NCBI GenBank assembly: GCA_051294375.1
Contig: CM119267.1
Span: forward strand, 20,213,476-20,277,475
Direction: 5' to 3'
DNA: 64,000 nt
DNA from: Paraspadella gotoi
Lineage: Eukaryota > Chaetognatha
Shown: positions 10,463 to 21,254 of the stretch, piece after piece
How positions within the stretch are numbered: the stretch's first letter is position 1
Layout of the letters: each line of letters opens with the position of its first letter
The notes under the pieces: generated by a model
Database searches by the model: none
What the model was told of the DNA's origin: nothing
The model's input: the letters and a program-made list of their open reading frames with translations, nothing else
Made by a program: the position numbers and the translations under genes

Positions 10463-12237
10463 ACAACATTGAAAGAAAGAAAGAAAAAAAGAAAAAAAGA
10501 AAGAAAGAGACAAGTAACGGCGACGTGAAGAGAGACGGCGGCGAGAGAAACGAAGGCGTAAAAACAAATGAATCGAAGCGACAGAAAATGACGCAAAACC
10601 TGACGTAAATCGGAGAGAAGAAGAAAAAAAAAGATGGAACCGAGATGCGATGGAACCGCGCGTCACTCGCCGAGCGTCGGCGACGGCTGGCGATTTGATT
10701 AACGCCTCTCCGCGCATCGACAGGAAAAACAAAAGGGAAGCGACTGGCGAATGGGAAAAAGTTTTTGTTGTCGTTGTTGTCGTTTGTCTTCGTCGTTGTC
10801 GACAAAACGGAATTTAACGAAATTTATGTTTTTGTTTTTTTTTTCGAGTTGGAGATTAAAAAAAAACAAAACTCCAAAACATAATCGTCGTTTATCTTCC
10901 TACCTATTTTTGTTTTGTTATGTTTTGTTCTGTTGTTTTCATCCACCATCGAAACCCAACCATTGGTCTCCTTTTTTTTTCACGCGACATTAACTTTTAC
11001 TTCTCTCACATCCATTAACTCCGCCTCTTTTTTCTCGCTTCGGTCTCACATTCTCTCACGGGCTCTTTCACCAACTCTTGCTACATACCCTTCACTTTCT
11101 TTCGAACCTTTTCTCATTCACGAAGGCATCTTTTAACAACCCTAATTCTAATTCTTAACCCTAATACTTAACCCTATAACTAACCCCTAACCGATTCTTT
11201 AACCCTAACCTAATCGTTTTATACTTAAAAACTTACTTAATTCTCATATTCTCTTCATTCTCATACAATTGAAACATTCTTTGAAACATTATACCACTTC
11301 ATTGAAAGGGAAACCAGGTACTCTGGGAGTGAATAAACGAGTCTGTGAGAGTGTCTTGAAGGAAAGATTGCAGGGACTTGCTATGCCATTATCTTGTAAG
11401 AGTGATGGAGGCCTGAAACCACCAAAGCCTGTCCAAAGTCTGGCGCGAGATAGCTTATTTATTAAATGAATAGATAATTTCTATATTGGTTTTACCAATT
11501 TCATTAAACTAAAGTGGGGCGCTTTTGGGAAAACATAGGGCTACAAATCGTTGCCCTATCTTCACCTTCCTCCCTCCTTCCTTCTCACCACTCGACTCTC
11601 AATTGTCACCCCCCCTTCCGATGCCCCTCCCCCGCCCCCCTTCTATTCCCCCACCCCCTCCCCACTTCTATTCCCCCTCCTCCACCCCCGTTCCATCCCT
11701 CCCGCGTCCACCGTCAGACATCGCGTTGGCAAAGCGTCAGTTTCTCTTCTTCCGCCCCATGACACAAACGTCGATTCCAGATCAGATCCCGGTTCCGTTT
11801 CAAGTCTCGATCCGTGCGTCGGCTGTTTCGTCGGTTGTTTCGTCGGTTGTTTGGTCGACTGTTTCGACGGCTGTTACGTCGGATGTTTTCGTCGGCTGTT
11901 TCTTCGGCTGTTTCGTCGGATTTTTCGTCGGCTGTTTCATTGGCTGCTTCTTCGGCTGTTTCGTCGGCTTTTTCGCGTCGGATGATTCGTCGGCTGTTTC
12001 GATGGCTGTTTCGACGGCTGTTTCGTCGGCTGTTCTTTCGGCTGTTTCGATGGCTGCTTTGTCTGGTTTTAACAATCGTCGATTCTGTTGTTTTTTTTTT
12101 TTGTTTATTTTTATTTCACTGATAATTTTGTTTTCACCATTTCATCCACTGTTCAGTTCATACTGTCACGTTCATTAGTTGCTAACAAGCCGTCGTTCCA
12201 CAAATTTTCCGATTTAGTCTGTTTCTATGCGCGCGTA

Positions 12238-12866
12238 CTATCTAGGAAAAAAAGTTAGAAACATTTTTAATTTGAGGATATCCTACTCGAAACTTGCCTC
12301 GATTTTTAAAAGTATCAGGATGTTTCAGATTCTACACTAATTCCTTTCAGTTGCTCCTTCCATTTTTCGTAGATCGCAACCGTATAGAAGTTAGAGGCAA
12401 AATAAGATTTGTACCTCAAGTGAAAAATGGCGGAAAAAATCGCCTTTAGTTTTCCACAATTCGTTGGTATTGAGTTTATTGTTTCTAAATTTCAAATTGA
12501 GTTAGTCATTTTTTTCATTTTTTTAAAATTTGGTTATGCCGAATAGACAGGCCCCTCTCTTTGGTTATAAAGGTGCAATTGTAGCTCTGAGAAAAGAAGG
12601 GAAAGACCGCAACAATTTCAATCAGCAATACAGACTTGAATCCCTCGATCCACCATTGCAAATTTTTTTAACGGCGATACAACAATCAAAAACTTTTGGT
12701 GTGTCAGCAGCTCTGGAGCAATGCCCAGACGGAATGCAGGCAGTGGTCGTGCCGAGGGAGGGCATACCAAATATTGAGAAATGTTTTTACCATGTTTTGT
12801 ATATTTTTTTATTGAATAAATGAACTTTTAAAAAAATGTTTCTTTCTAACTTTTTTCCTAGATAAG
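12238..12866 (+). mobile_element. Tc1/mariner-like short transposon, TA target duplication
   Basis: A 629-bp insertion present in one of three block C copies. It is bounded by inverted termini of about 31-35 bp: left 'ctatctaggaaaaaaag', right the complement of 'cttatctaggaaaaaag', both continuing through 'ttagaaa' and 'acattttt'. TA dinucleotides at 12,236-12,237 and 12,867-12,868 are the target duplication, and the two empty copies (8,423; 17,141) carry one TA between the same flanks. A TA duplication, short TIRs and a residual transposase-like frame fit the Tc1/mariner superfamily. The length is roughly half that of an autonomous element, so this is a deleted, non-autonomous copy. Confidence 0.85.
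12536..12823 (+). pseudogene. Internally deleted Tc1-like transposase remnant
   Basis: A 95-residue frame from ATG to TGA inside the TIR-bounded element. Residues near 10-30 (GYKGAIVALRKEGKDRNNF) resemble the first helix-turn-helix of Tc1-family transposases, whose typical pattern is ERGAIVALRKEGKS.REIA. The last third (ALEQCPDGMQAVVVPREG) is reminiscent of the conserved C-terminal tail of the family (SMPRRMQAVIKARGG-like). The catalytic DDE/DDD core is absent, as expected if an internal deletion joined the ends. 'aataaa' overlaps the stop codon. It should not be active itself but could be mobilised in trans. The family match is from memory of the motif and was not searched. Confidence 0.55.
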
Positions 12867-13796
12867 TATTGTATTGCATACAAATATGCCATACTTGGTT
12901 AATATTTTTACAGTGGTCGTTTCTTGAATATGACAGTGTTACGTCTTAGCTTCCATTAACCCATGATTTTTAAGCTTTTCATCACTACTAAAATAAACTT
13001 ATTTAATTTTTTTTTCAAGGTAAGTAAAACAAAATTTTAGGAAAATTTTAATTAATATGTTTAAATCGTCAAATACTTTATGTATTTCTTACCATTTTGA
13101 CCTTTTTATTATGCATTCAGATATCTTACATGGTTAATTTAATTATCTGATAATATCGTTAATAAACTTTTTAATAAAAGTAAGTTTTAATAAAAAACAA
13201 ACCATAACAGTAACTTACCCGAACCTTACTTGCTTACTTTGAAATTTTTTTTACCAGAGGCATTATTATACTAATACTACAAATAAGTAGTTTCAAAAAT
13301 ATTTTTAACTGTTATGCCTTCGATTGAGATTAAACAATAAGTAATCAAACATTTTTCTTCCAAACAGCTCGGAGAAAACCGACAATAAATAAATCGTCTA
13401 AAAGCTAAGAAAGAGTATTATACGAATATTTGTTCAGATTTTATAAATCATTAAGAGTTTTAGAGTAATGATTTTTTTTTAAATTTTGTCTCGATATATG
13501 GTCCCACCCGTGTACTTTTCGCCATATATTCCGACCAGGAACCAACGTTCCGACCAAAGTTCCGACTAATGATCCACCGTCGTTACAATCTTTGTTCCGA
13601 CCGCGAGAAAATGCACGGCGATTCCCTTTCGCCCGAAACTCGAAAGCAGAAAAAAAAAATGAAGGCGATTTCCGCTGAACAAGAGGAAAAGCGGGGAAAA
13701 AGCAATAAAGCATCGACGATGGCGACGACGACGACGACGAAGACGAAGAAGACGACAACATCAAATTCAAATGTTGACATTAGGCTTGGCTCTTTC

Positions 13797-13847
13797 TCTC
13801 TCTCTCTCTCTCTCTCTCTGAGAGAGAGAGAGAGAGAGAGATGAGAA

Positions 13848-13905
<58 letters not shown>
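13797..13905. repeat. CT-to-GA strand-switch microsatellite
   Basis: (CT)n runs to 13,819 and then changes without spacer to (GA)n, making a self-complementary tract of about 45 bases before the GA run continues. It is the join between inverted block C copy 2 and direct block A copy 2. Such a flip is the expected scar of a fold-back, in a molecule or in a read. Confidence 0.85.
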
Positions 13906-13911
13906 GAGAGA

Positions 13912-15102
13912 GATTAATTTCGATTTACTGCGCTTCAGAATAACAAAACGGAAATTGATTAGGGTTTTATAAAGCACGCTGACATTCCACAATAGTTTTT
14001 TTTCTTTTCTTTTTTTTTTTTGTTTGTTTATGCGAAATCCTCGTCGCGGGTGTTCCTCGTCCACACTGAACTGAGACCTTTCCTGTCCGATCGATGAAGT
14101 GTTTTTTTTAAGGGGGAAAAACTTGAGACAAAAGACAACAAAAAACATGAAAAAAAACACTTTGTTAATCAATTTATTAATAATTCCTTATAATATTGAT
14201 TCAACACCCAGGCAAAGGCCATCGACGAAATGAGCCGGAAAAGAAAAGAAAGAATGATACTAATCAGTGGAAAATGTATTAAAATTTGCAAACTAAACTG
14301 CGCGTGCGGGGATTTAACTTAAGCACCACCGAGATAATAAAACTATTGCTTGAAATTTTAAAAAAAAAAACGAACTTGTTTTCCGTAAAAAATATTTCGG
14401 TTAGTTAGATTTGAGATTTTGTCACGAAACTTTACCATTTTTCAATAACTAAAACAAACGCGTAACTTATTAATGTAAAGTTTGTCTTCGTATAAATGTT
14501 TTGTTAGAATATAATAAAAAATATTCCGCTGTTTCTTTCTCCAAAACTCGTGACGCGCAAGTTTTTCACAAAGTTAAAAAAAAGCGATCACAACGAATAA
14601 TTGCCTGTCGCTTTAAAAGTTATTTACATTTACAATTTCCGAAGCTCTCGAGCTGAACCCAGAATAATTTAACGATAAGCGCTCTCTCTCTCTCTCTCTC
14701 TCATCTCTGTCTTCTCTTCTCTTCTTCTCTCTCTCTCTCATCCTCTCTCTCTCTTCTTTCCTCTCTCTTAAAATTTGGAATGAAAATGAAATAGGAGATG
14801 ACGTAAATAGAAGGATATTTTATCTGAATTTTCTGAATAGAAAGTTGGAAAAAAGAAATTTTTTCCTCAAAACTCATGATCTTCAAAGTGACAAAAATTG
14901 TTGTGGGAAAAAACAAAGAAGAAAACCATCAGATAGAAAACGCGTTTGAACTTTGCATGCAAAAGATGGAGGGGAGGAATAAGAGGGAGAAAGGGAGGGA
15001 GGATAATGTTGAATAGAGAGAGAAAGAGAAAAGAGGGAGAGTCAGGGAAAGTTGGAAAGAGAGCAATAGGGGTAAAAGACGTGGACAATATAAAGAAGAT
15101 AA
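13912..15102 (+). repeat. Duplicated block A, copy 2
   Basis: Direct copy of 2,460-3,601. It passes without gap or microsatellite at 15,102 into block C ('ataaagaagat' then 'aatgttgtgaagag'), so the A-C order here looks like true contiguity. No coding signal is seen. Confidence 0.9.
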
Positions 15103-15110
15103 TGTTGTGA

Positions 15111-15192
<82 letters not shown>

Positions 15193-18078
15193 ACAGAGAG
15201 AGAAGAGAGAGAGAGAGAAATAAATGAAGAAAGAAACAATCAGACAATATTTAATGCAATACGGCTTTAGGAGAGAGAGAAGAAAAAATAGAGAGTAAAA
15301 AAAGAGAAGAGAAAGAAAGAAAAGAAAGAAAGAAAGAAGAAGAAAGAAAGAAGGAAAAGAAGAAAGAAAGAGAAAGAAAAAAGAAAGAAAAAAGAAAAAA
15401 AGAAAGAAAGAGCAAGTAACGGCGACGTGAAGAGAGACGGCGGCGAGAGAACGAAGGCGTAAAAACAAATGAAATGAAAGCGAACAACATGACGCCAAAA
15501 CCTGACGTAAATCGGAGAAAAGCAGAAAAAAAAAAGAGATGGAACCGAGATGCGATGGAACCCGCGTCACCGCCGAGCGTCGGCGACGGCTGGCCATTTG
15601 ATTAACGCCCTCCCGCGCAATCGACAGAAAAAACAAAAGGGAAGCGACTGCGAATGGGAAAAAAGTTTTGTTGTCGTTGTTGTCGTTTGGTCTCTCGTCG
15701 TTGTCGACAAAACGGAATTTAACGAAATTTATGTTTTTTTTTTTTTTCGAGTTGGAAGATTAAAAAAAACAAAACTCAAACATAAATCGTCCGTTTATCT
15801 TCCCTACCTATTTTTGTTTTGTTATGTTTTGTTCTGTTGTTTTCATCCACCATCGAAACCCAAACCATGTCCCTTTTTTTTCACGGCACATTAACTTTTA
15901 TTTCTCTCCATCCATTAACCCCGCCTCTTTTTTCTCGCTCGGTCCTCACATTCTCTCACGGGCTTTTCACCAACTCTTGCTACATACCCTTCACTTTTCC
16001 TTTTCGAACCTTTTCTCATTCACGAAGGCATCTCTTTTAACAAACACCTAATTCTAATTCTAAACCCTATACTATTAAACCCCCTATAACTAACCCCTAA
16101 CCGATTCTTTAACCCTAACCTAATCGTTTTATACTTAAAAACTTACATTAATTCTCATATTCTCTTCATTCTCATACAATTGAAACATTCTTTGAAACAT
16201 TATACCACTTCATTGAAAGGGAAACCAGGTACTCTGGAGTGAATAACGAGTCTGTGAGAGTGTCTTGAAGGAAAGATTGCAGGGACTTGCTATGCCATTA
16301 TCTTGTAAGAGTGATGGAGGCCTGAAACCACCAAAGCCTGTCCAAAGTCTGGCGCGAGATAGCTTATTTATTAAATGAATAGATAATTTCTATATTGGTT
16401 TTACCAATTTCATTAAACTAAAGTGGGGCGCTTTTGGGAAAACATAGGGCTACAAATCGTTGCCCTATCTTCACCTTCCTCCCTCCTTCCCTTCTCACAA
16501 CTCGACTCTCAATTGTCACCCACTTCCGATGCCCTCCCCCGCCCCCCTCTATTCCCCCCACCCCTCCCCACTTCTATTCCCCCTCCTCCACCCCCGTTCC
16601 ATCCCTCCCGCGTCCACCGTCAGACATCGCGTTGGCAAAGCGTCAGTTTCTCTTCTTCCGCCCCATGGACACAAACGTCGATTCCAGATCAGATCCCGGT
16701 TTCCGTTTCAAGTCTCGATCCGTGCGTCGGCTGTTTCGTCGGTTGTTTCGTCGGTTGTTTGGTCGACTGTTTCGACGGCTGTTACGTCGGATGTTTCGTC
16801 GGCTGTTCTTCGCTGTTTCGTCGGATTTTTCGTCGGCTGTTTCATTGGCTGCTTCTTCGGCTGTTTCGTCGGCTTTTTCCGTCGGATGATTCGTCGGCTG
16901 TTTCGATGGCTGTTTCGACGGCTGTTTCGTCGGCTGTTCTTTCGGCTGTTTCGATGGCTGCTTGTTCTGCTGTTTTAAACAATCGTCGATTGTTGTTTTT
17001 TTTTTTTTTTTGTTCTTTTTTATTTCACTGATAATTTTGTTTTCACCATTTCATCCACTGTTCAGTTATTACTTGTCAGTTCATTAGTTGTAACAAAGCC
17101 GCGTCCCACAATTTTCCGATTTAGTCGTTTTATGCGCGCGTATGTATTGCATACAATAAATGCCATACTTTTTAATATTTTTAAGTGGTCCGTTCTGAAT
17201 ATACAGTGTTACGTCTTATCTCAAATTACCATGATTTAAGCTTTTCATCACTAACTAAATAAACTTATTTAATTTTTTTTTGCAGGTAAGTAAAACAAAA
17301 AATTTTAGGAAAAATTTAATTATATGTTAAATCGTCCAAATACTTTAATGTATTTCTTACCATTTTGACCTTTTTATTGATGCATTCAGTTCATAATATC
17401 TATACAGGCTTAATTTTTCTGTTATCTTAAATAAACTTTTTAATAAAAGTAAGTTTTAATAAAAATCATATCAAACGCATAACATGGCTACATTAACGAA
17501 CCTTACTTGCTTACTTTTGGAAATTTTTTTTCCACCAAGAGGCATTAATTATAACAATACCTACAATAAGTGTAGAGTTTCAAAAAATATTTTTTAACTG
17601 TTATGCCTTCGATTGAGATTAAACAATAAGTAATCAAACTTTTTCTTCGCAACAGTCGGAGAAACCGACAATAAATAAGTCTAAAAGCTAAGAAAGAGTA
17701 ATTATACGAATATTTGTTCAGATTTTATAAATCATTAAGAGTTTTAAGAGTAATGATTTTTTTTTTAAATTTTGTCTCGATATATGGTCCCACCCGTGTA
17801 CTTTCGCCATATATTCCGACCAGGAACCAACGTTCCGACCAAAGTTCCGACTAATGATCCACCGTCGTTAACAATCTTTGTTCCGACCGCGAGAAAAGCA
17901 CGGCGATTCCCTTTCGCCGCGAAACTCGAAAGCAGAAAAAAAAATGAAGGCGATTTCCGCTGAACAAGAGGAAAAGCGGGGAGAAAAGCATAAAGCATCG
18001 CGATGGCGACGACGACGACGACGAAGACGAAGAAGTACGACAACATAAATTCAAATGTTGAACTTAGGCTTGGCTCTT

Positions 18079-18116
<38 letters not shown>

Positions 18117-18190
18117 TCTCTCTCTTCTCTCTCTCTCTCCTCTCCTCTCTCCCCTCTCTCTCCTCTTCCTCTCCCTCTCTCTCTCATCTA
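15103..18190 (-). repeat. Duplicated block C, copy 3 (inverted, most complete)
   Basis: This is the only C copy linked on both sides to neighbours without a strand switch: block A at 15,102 and block B at about 18,192. It contains the full polypurine tract, the telomere-like segment (16,045-16,130), the C-rich strand of the G4 tract (16,515-16,610), the 12-bp minisatellite (16,725-16,970) and the empty transposon site (17,141-17,142). A palindromic 'tttcgccgcgaaa' (17,914-17,926) lies about 80 bp before the ATGGCG at 18,003. That resembles an E2F-type site in a promoter, but this is inference. Confidence 0.9.
17141..17142. other. Empty TA target site of the Tc1-like element (block C copy 3)
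   Basis: 'gcgcgcgTAtgtattgcatac' is uninterrupted here. The same flanks surround the element in copy 2 with TA on both sides. Confidence 0.85.
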
Positions 18191-18331
18191 ATCTCACTTC
18201 ATTTTTTCAGGAGTTGGGTTTGNNNNNNNNNNNNNNNNNNNNNNNNNTATCACAGACATAGTCAATAAAGAAATAAACAAATACAGCCCGTTTTTCTTTC
18301 CGCTTTCTTTTTTCTTTATTTCTCCGTTAGT

Positions 18332-18387
<56 letters not shown>

Positions 18388-18511
18388 TAATTCTCTCCAT
18401 CTTTCTATTTTTATTTCTTCGTGATATTTATTCTTGTTTCCGAGTCCCTGTCGTTATTTTTTTTTCATATTTGATTATTTTCCTCTCTATCTCTCTATCT
18501 CTCTATATTTT

Positions 18512-18723
18512 NNNNNNNNNNNNNNNNNNNNNNNNNNNNNNNNNNNNNNNNNNNNNNNNNNNNNNNNNNNNNNNNNNNNNNNNNNNNNNNNNNNNNNNNN
18601 NNNNNNNNNNNNNNNNNNNNNNNNNNNNNNNNNNNNNNNNNNNNNNNNNNNNNNNNNNNNNNNNNNNNNNNNNNNNNNNNNNNNNNNNNNNNNNNNNNNN
18701 NNNNNNNNNNNNNNNNNNNNNNN
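18512..18723. other. Assembly gap over a CT microsatellite
   Basis: 212 Ns. By comparison with 6,945-7,060 in the forward arm the missing sequence is probably mostly (GA)n/(CT)n. Confidence 0.85.
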
Positions 18724-18992
18724 TATAAATCGACGTAATCTCCGTCTCTCAGCGACAAGTGTCTGTCCTTCAGCAAAGGACGAACACATCCACTAAAACA
18801 GCTTCGCGCCGAAGGGCGGATTCGTCGCGTCCATTCCATCTTCGAGAGTTTCGTTTGTTTGTTTACATTTTGCATACGAATTAATCCGCTGACGATCGAT
18901 GAACGAAGTCGTTTTCGTCATCGTCGTCGTCTTCGTAGTCGTCAACTTCTTTTTTCTCTTCCCTCTTAACGACTCCTTCTCTTTCTTTCCGC

Positions 18993-19008
18993 CATCTTTC
19001 TTTATATA
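18993..19008 (-). promoter_or_regulatory. TATATAAAG followed by AAGATGGCGG, possible start region
   Basis: Minus strand: 'tatataaag' (19,008-19,000), then 'aaag' and ATGGCGG with the ATG at 18,995-18,993. The forward arm has the same arrangement with ATGGCGAAAG at 6,680. The sequence after it encodes runs of Glu/Lys/Asp in one frame or another of each arm, but one-base indels prevent a common frame. The AAGATGGCGG word is the YY1-like motif that often overlaps metazoan start codons. A TATA box this close to an ATG would be unusual, so the reading is tentative. Confidence 0.25.
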
Positions 19009-19292
19009 GTATCTCCGAGCGCCATCTTACTTTTTTATGTCCACAGAAAACGCAGTTTACTCTCCCGCTCGGGCAGACGCTCGGTGACTGACCCTCTCTC
19101 GCTCCTTACCTCGTTTTTATCGCTCGATATCCCGCCGAGTCACTTCGTCTTTATCGCGTTTGTGTTCAGTTCATCGCTCGCTCCCTTCCAGTTGGTTCTG
19201 CCTCACTTTCCTCCCTCACTCGGGATACGTATTACTTTCACCCATTGGCACTTTCTCTGCCTCACCCATCCCCCGTACCCTCTCTCACTCAC

Positions 19293-19703
19293 CCTCCGAA
19301 TTTATTTCCCCTTCCTCATCGACGTCCGAATCCTCGCGCACGTAATCCTCTTTTCCATCCGCGCGCGCATCTTCTCGCCCGCGCACGTGCCGACCTTCCC
19401 TCGAGCGCACGCGGAGTTCTTCCCAATCTCGAGCGAGAGCATCTTCCTCGATCCGCTCCGGGGTCTTTTCGCCGAGCGCGCGAGAAACGGCGCTGTTTCG
19501 ATCGAAGGCGACGAAACGCGAGGCGGCGGTGAAAGGCGGGGCCGAGGCCGGCGTCGGCAGCGGCGGCGGCAGCGGCGACGCCGGCGGCGAATCCGACGCC
19601 TTCGAACGCGCGAAGGCGACGCGTTTTCGCTTCGCCGCCGCCGACGTCGACGACGACGATAGCGACGACGAAGACGACGCCGTCGTCGTCGTCTTTATTT
19701 TTC
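19293..19703 (-). CDS. Candidate internal exon, Ser/Pro-rich with basic and acidic ends
   Basis: An open frame of about 137 codons on the minus strand. It lies between an acceptor-like 'cgcatttag' (ending 19,704) and a strong donor AGG|GTGAGTGA (GT at 19,292-19,291). The product would begin with a Thr/Ser run and a basic KRKR cluster (possible nuclear localisation), continue with a Pro-rich stretch, then a charged part, and end EDYVREDSDVDEEGEINSE. Composition suggests a disordered nuclear protein. The frame stays open through very GC-rich sequence upstream, which can happen by chance. The copy at 5,943-6,358 keeps the donor but not the frame. I recognise no family. The CpG-rich X-box region 0.7 kb upstream is a plausible promoter. 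Confidence 0.35.
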
Positions 19704-19823
19704 CTAAATGCGACTTTGTTGACGCCGGAAAAATAACGTGAGGATTTCGACGCCGGGGGACGCGAATTCGGCGTCGTATTCTTTTTTTTTTAAGGCGACA
19801 AATCGGTGCCAGATTTTGAAAGC

Positions 19824-19825
<2 letters not shown>

Positions 19826-19877
<52 letters not shown>

Positions 19878-19878
19878 G

Positions 19879-19910
<32 letters not shown>

Positions 19911-19916
19911 CAGAGA
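19826..19916. repeat. GA microsatellite between promoter-like region and candidate exon
   Basis: About 90 bp of (GA)n with few interruptions. The forward-arm equivalent at 5,725-5,818 is (CT)n of similar size. Confidence 0.9.
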
Positions 19917-19959
19917 GCGTCGGCGGGCGCGCGGCGGTCGATGCGGTTACGGGCGATCC

Positions 19960-20660
19960 CAAACGTCAAGCAATAGTTATAGGTGACGTAATCAGGCGAC
20001 AGTTTCGTCGAAGTAGTTCGAACGAATTCCATTTGAAGGCGCCATCTTGATGGGACGAGGCTCGAAATAAACGCGGAATTTTTGGCGGCGGAGCTTGACG
20101 TGGCAGAAGTGTGTCGTTGCCTGGTCGGAGGCGTAGTCTGGCGAGTGGCGTGGCCGGTCGATGGCGTGGCCTGACTAGTTGCCTGGCATGAGTCACACTT
20201 CTGGCAAAAAAAAACAAAAGACGTTCAATTAAATTGAAGGCAAATGAAATGAAAGACAAAAGTGATCGACCAAAAATGAAGAAGGAAAAATAATCGCAGA
20301 GAAAAGTTCGTGGTCGTCTATGACGACGAACGACGACGACCACGACGACGACGACGTCATTGACGACGGAGAAAATCGAGACATGTTGCCATGGAAACGA
20401 TTCGTAGGCGGAAGCGCCGACATTGGCGGGCGGCGGCTAGTGATCTCCCAAGTTCGTAAAATCCGATGACGCTGCGGCGAATTCGCCGCCGGGAAAAATC
20501 GCGACGTCAGCGCGAATCCGTGGCGGAGAGAGGAAGCGAGCGGCGAAAGTTGCGGCGAAAGTTGCTGCGAAAGCGGCGGCGAAAGCGGCGGGGAACTTTA
20601 GGCAAACGGCCGCGATATCGACCGGGGAAAAGCGATTGCGAAAATCAATGATGACGGCGT
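19960..20660 (-). promoter_or_regulatory. CpG-rich promoter-like region with X-box and GGCGGG sites
   Basis: This GC-rich block has several known metazoan promoter words: an RFX X-box (20,385-20,398), 'gacgtcat' (20,353-20,360, half CRE), 'attggcgggcgg' (20,423-20,434, CCAAT/E2F-like), and 'gatggcgcc' on the minus strand (near 20,040). (CGT)n runs are present too. Reading frames here are open mainly because of GC richness and change frame between the two arms, so I treat them as non-coding. Direction is uncertain; a minus-strand transcript would lead to the candidate exon at 19,293-19,703. Confidence 0.45.
20385..20398 (+). promoter_or_regulatory. RFX X-box, GTTGCCATGGAAAC
   Basis: A near-perfect 14-bp palindromic X-box (consensus GTTGCCATGGMAAC), bound by RFX family factors and typical of ciliary gene promoters in animals. 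It sits in a CpG-rich region close to 'gacgtcat' and 'ttggcggg'. The forward-arm copy (5,239) lacks one base. The motif itself is seen; any role in ciliary gene control is inference. Confidence 0.6.
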
Positions 20661-21132
20661 CATGCCGCTCACCAAACATATATATAAACGAATAAATAAC
20701 TAAATAGTAAATAAGTTTACGGCGTTCTTCAGCGGAGACGCGACGATGCCGCGTCAAGAACGTTGTAAGAGTTTCGGATATTTTTTAAAAGAAGGAGAAA
20801 AAAAGAAACATTGGCGAGTAAAATGATTTTCTGCGTCGTCGAACGAATTCGATTTGATCGCCGGAATGGAATCGTGGCGCCCATCCGCGTGGGAGGACAA
20901 CGGCGACGTGGCGTCGAACTGTGCGGCGGCACGGCGGCTGCGGCACGGCGGCTGCGGGGGCAGCGATGTCGTTGATTTCGTCGTAATTCGCTGACGAGCG
21001 ATATCGCGACGAATTCGATTCGAGAAGGTAAGATGAGTGAGAAAATGGGTGAGGTAGAGGAGAGACGGATTTGAAGTTGGAAGGAGATTTGAAGGATTTG
21101 ATTTTTTTCTTATAAATTTTTTTAATATCTGA

Positions 21133-21141
<9 letters not shown>

Positions 21142-21208
<67 letters not shown>
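21142..21208. repeat. CT microsatellite in block B
   Basis: A pure (CT)n run of about 66 bp. The forward-arm equivalent is 4,405-4,485 in GA form, with many interruptions. Confidence 0.95.
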
Positions 21209-21211
<3 letters not shown>

Positions 21212-21254
21212 GTATCACTCTCTTTTTGGATTTCACTTTTCAGAAATCAATCAG

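Larger units (their letters stand above)
7381..10470 (+). repeat. Duplicated block C, copy 1 (forward)
   Basis: The block occurs three times: here, inverted at 10,471-13,800 and inverted at 15,103-18,190. Landmarks in order are an acidic-codon (CGT)n segment (7,540-7,566), a 12-bp minisatellite (8,596-8,850), a G-rich stretch (8,948-9,024), a telomere-like segment (9,431-9,535) and long CT tracts (10,160-10,462). Copies differ mainly by one-base indels and by one transposon insertion in copy 2. The first and second copies meet head to head at about 10,470. Confidence 0.9.
10471..13800 (-). repeat. Duplicated block C, copy 2 (inverted, carries transposon)
   Basis: Reverse complement of 7,381-10,200 and near-identical in direct orientation to 15,410-18,080. 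It is the only C copy with the 629-bp Tc1-like insertion (12,238-12,866). It ends in a CT tract at 13,797-13,819 that flips at once to (GA)n, a self-complementary point of strand switch leading into block A copy 2. Confidence 0.9.

Noticed and set aside
10073-10528. Long Ser/Leu/Phe-rich reading frames over CT tracts, and Arg/Glu-rich frames on the other strand (also 15,042-15,636, 38,357-38,606, 54,744-55,163)
   Set aside because: They are translations of (CT)n, (GA)n and (TTTC)n. Frames are open by composition only and are not kept between copies.
11269-11469. 66-residue frame in block C (KPGTLGVNKRVCESVLKERL...)
   Set aside because: It looked protein-like, but block C copies 1 and 3 carry one-base changes that shift the frame, and no motif is recognised. 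It could be reconsidered if polished sequence restores it.
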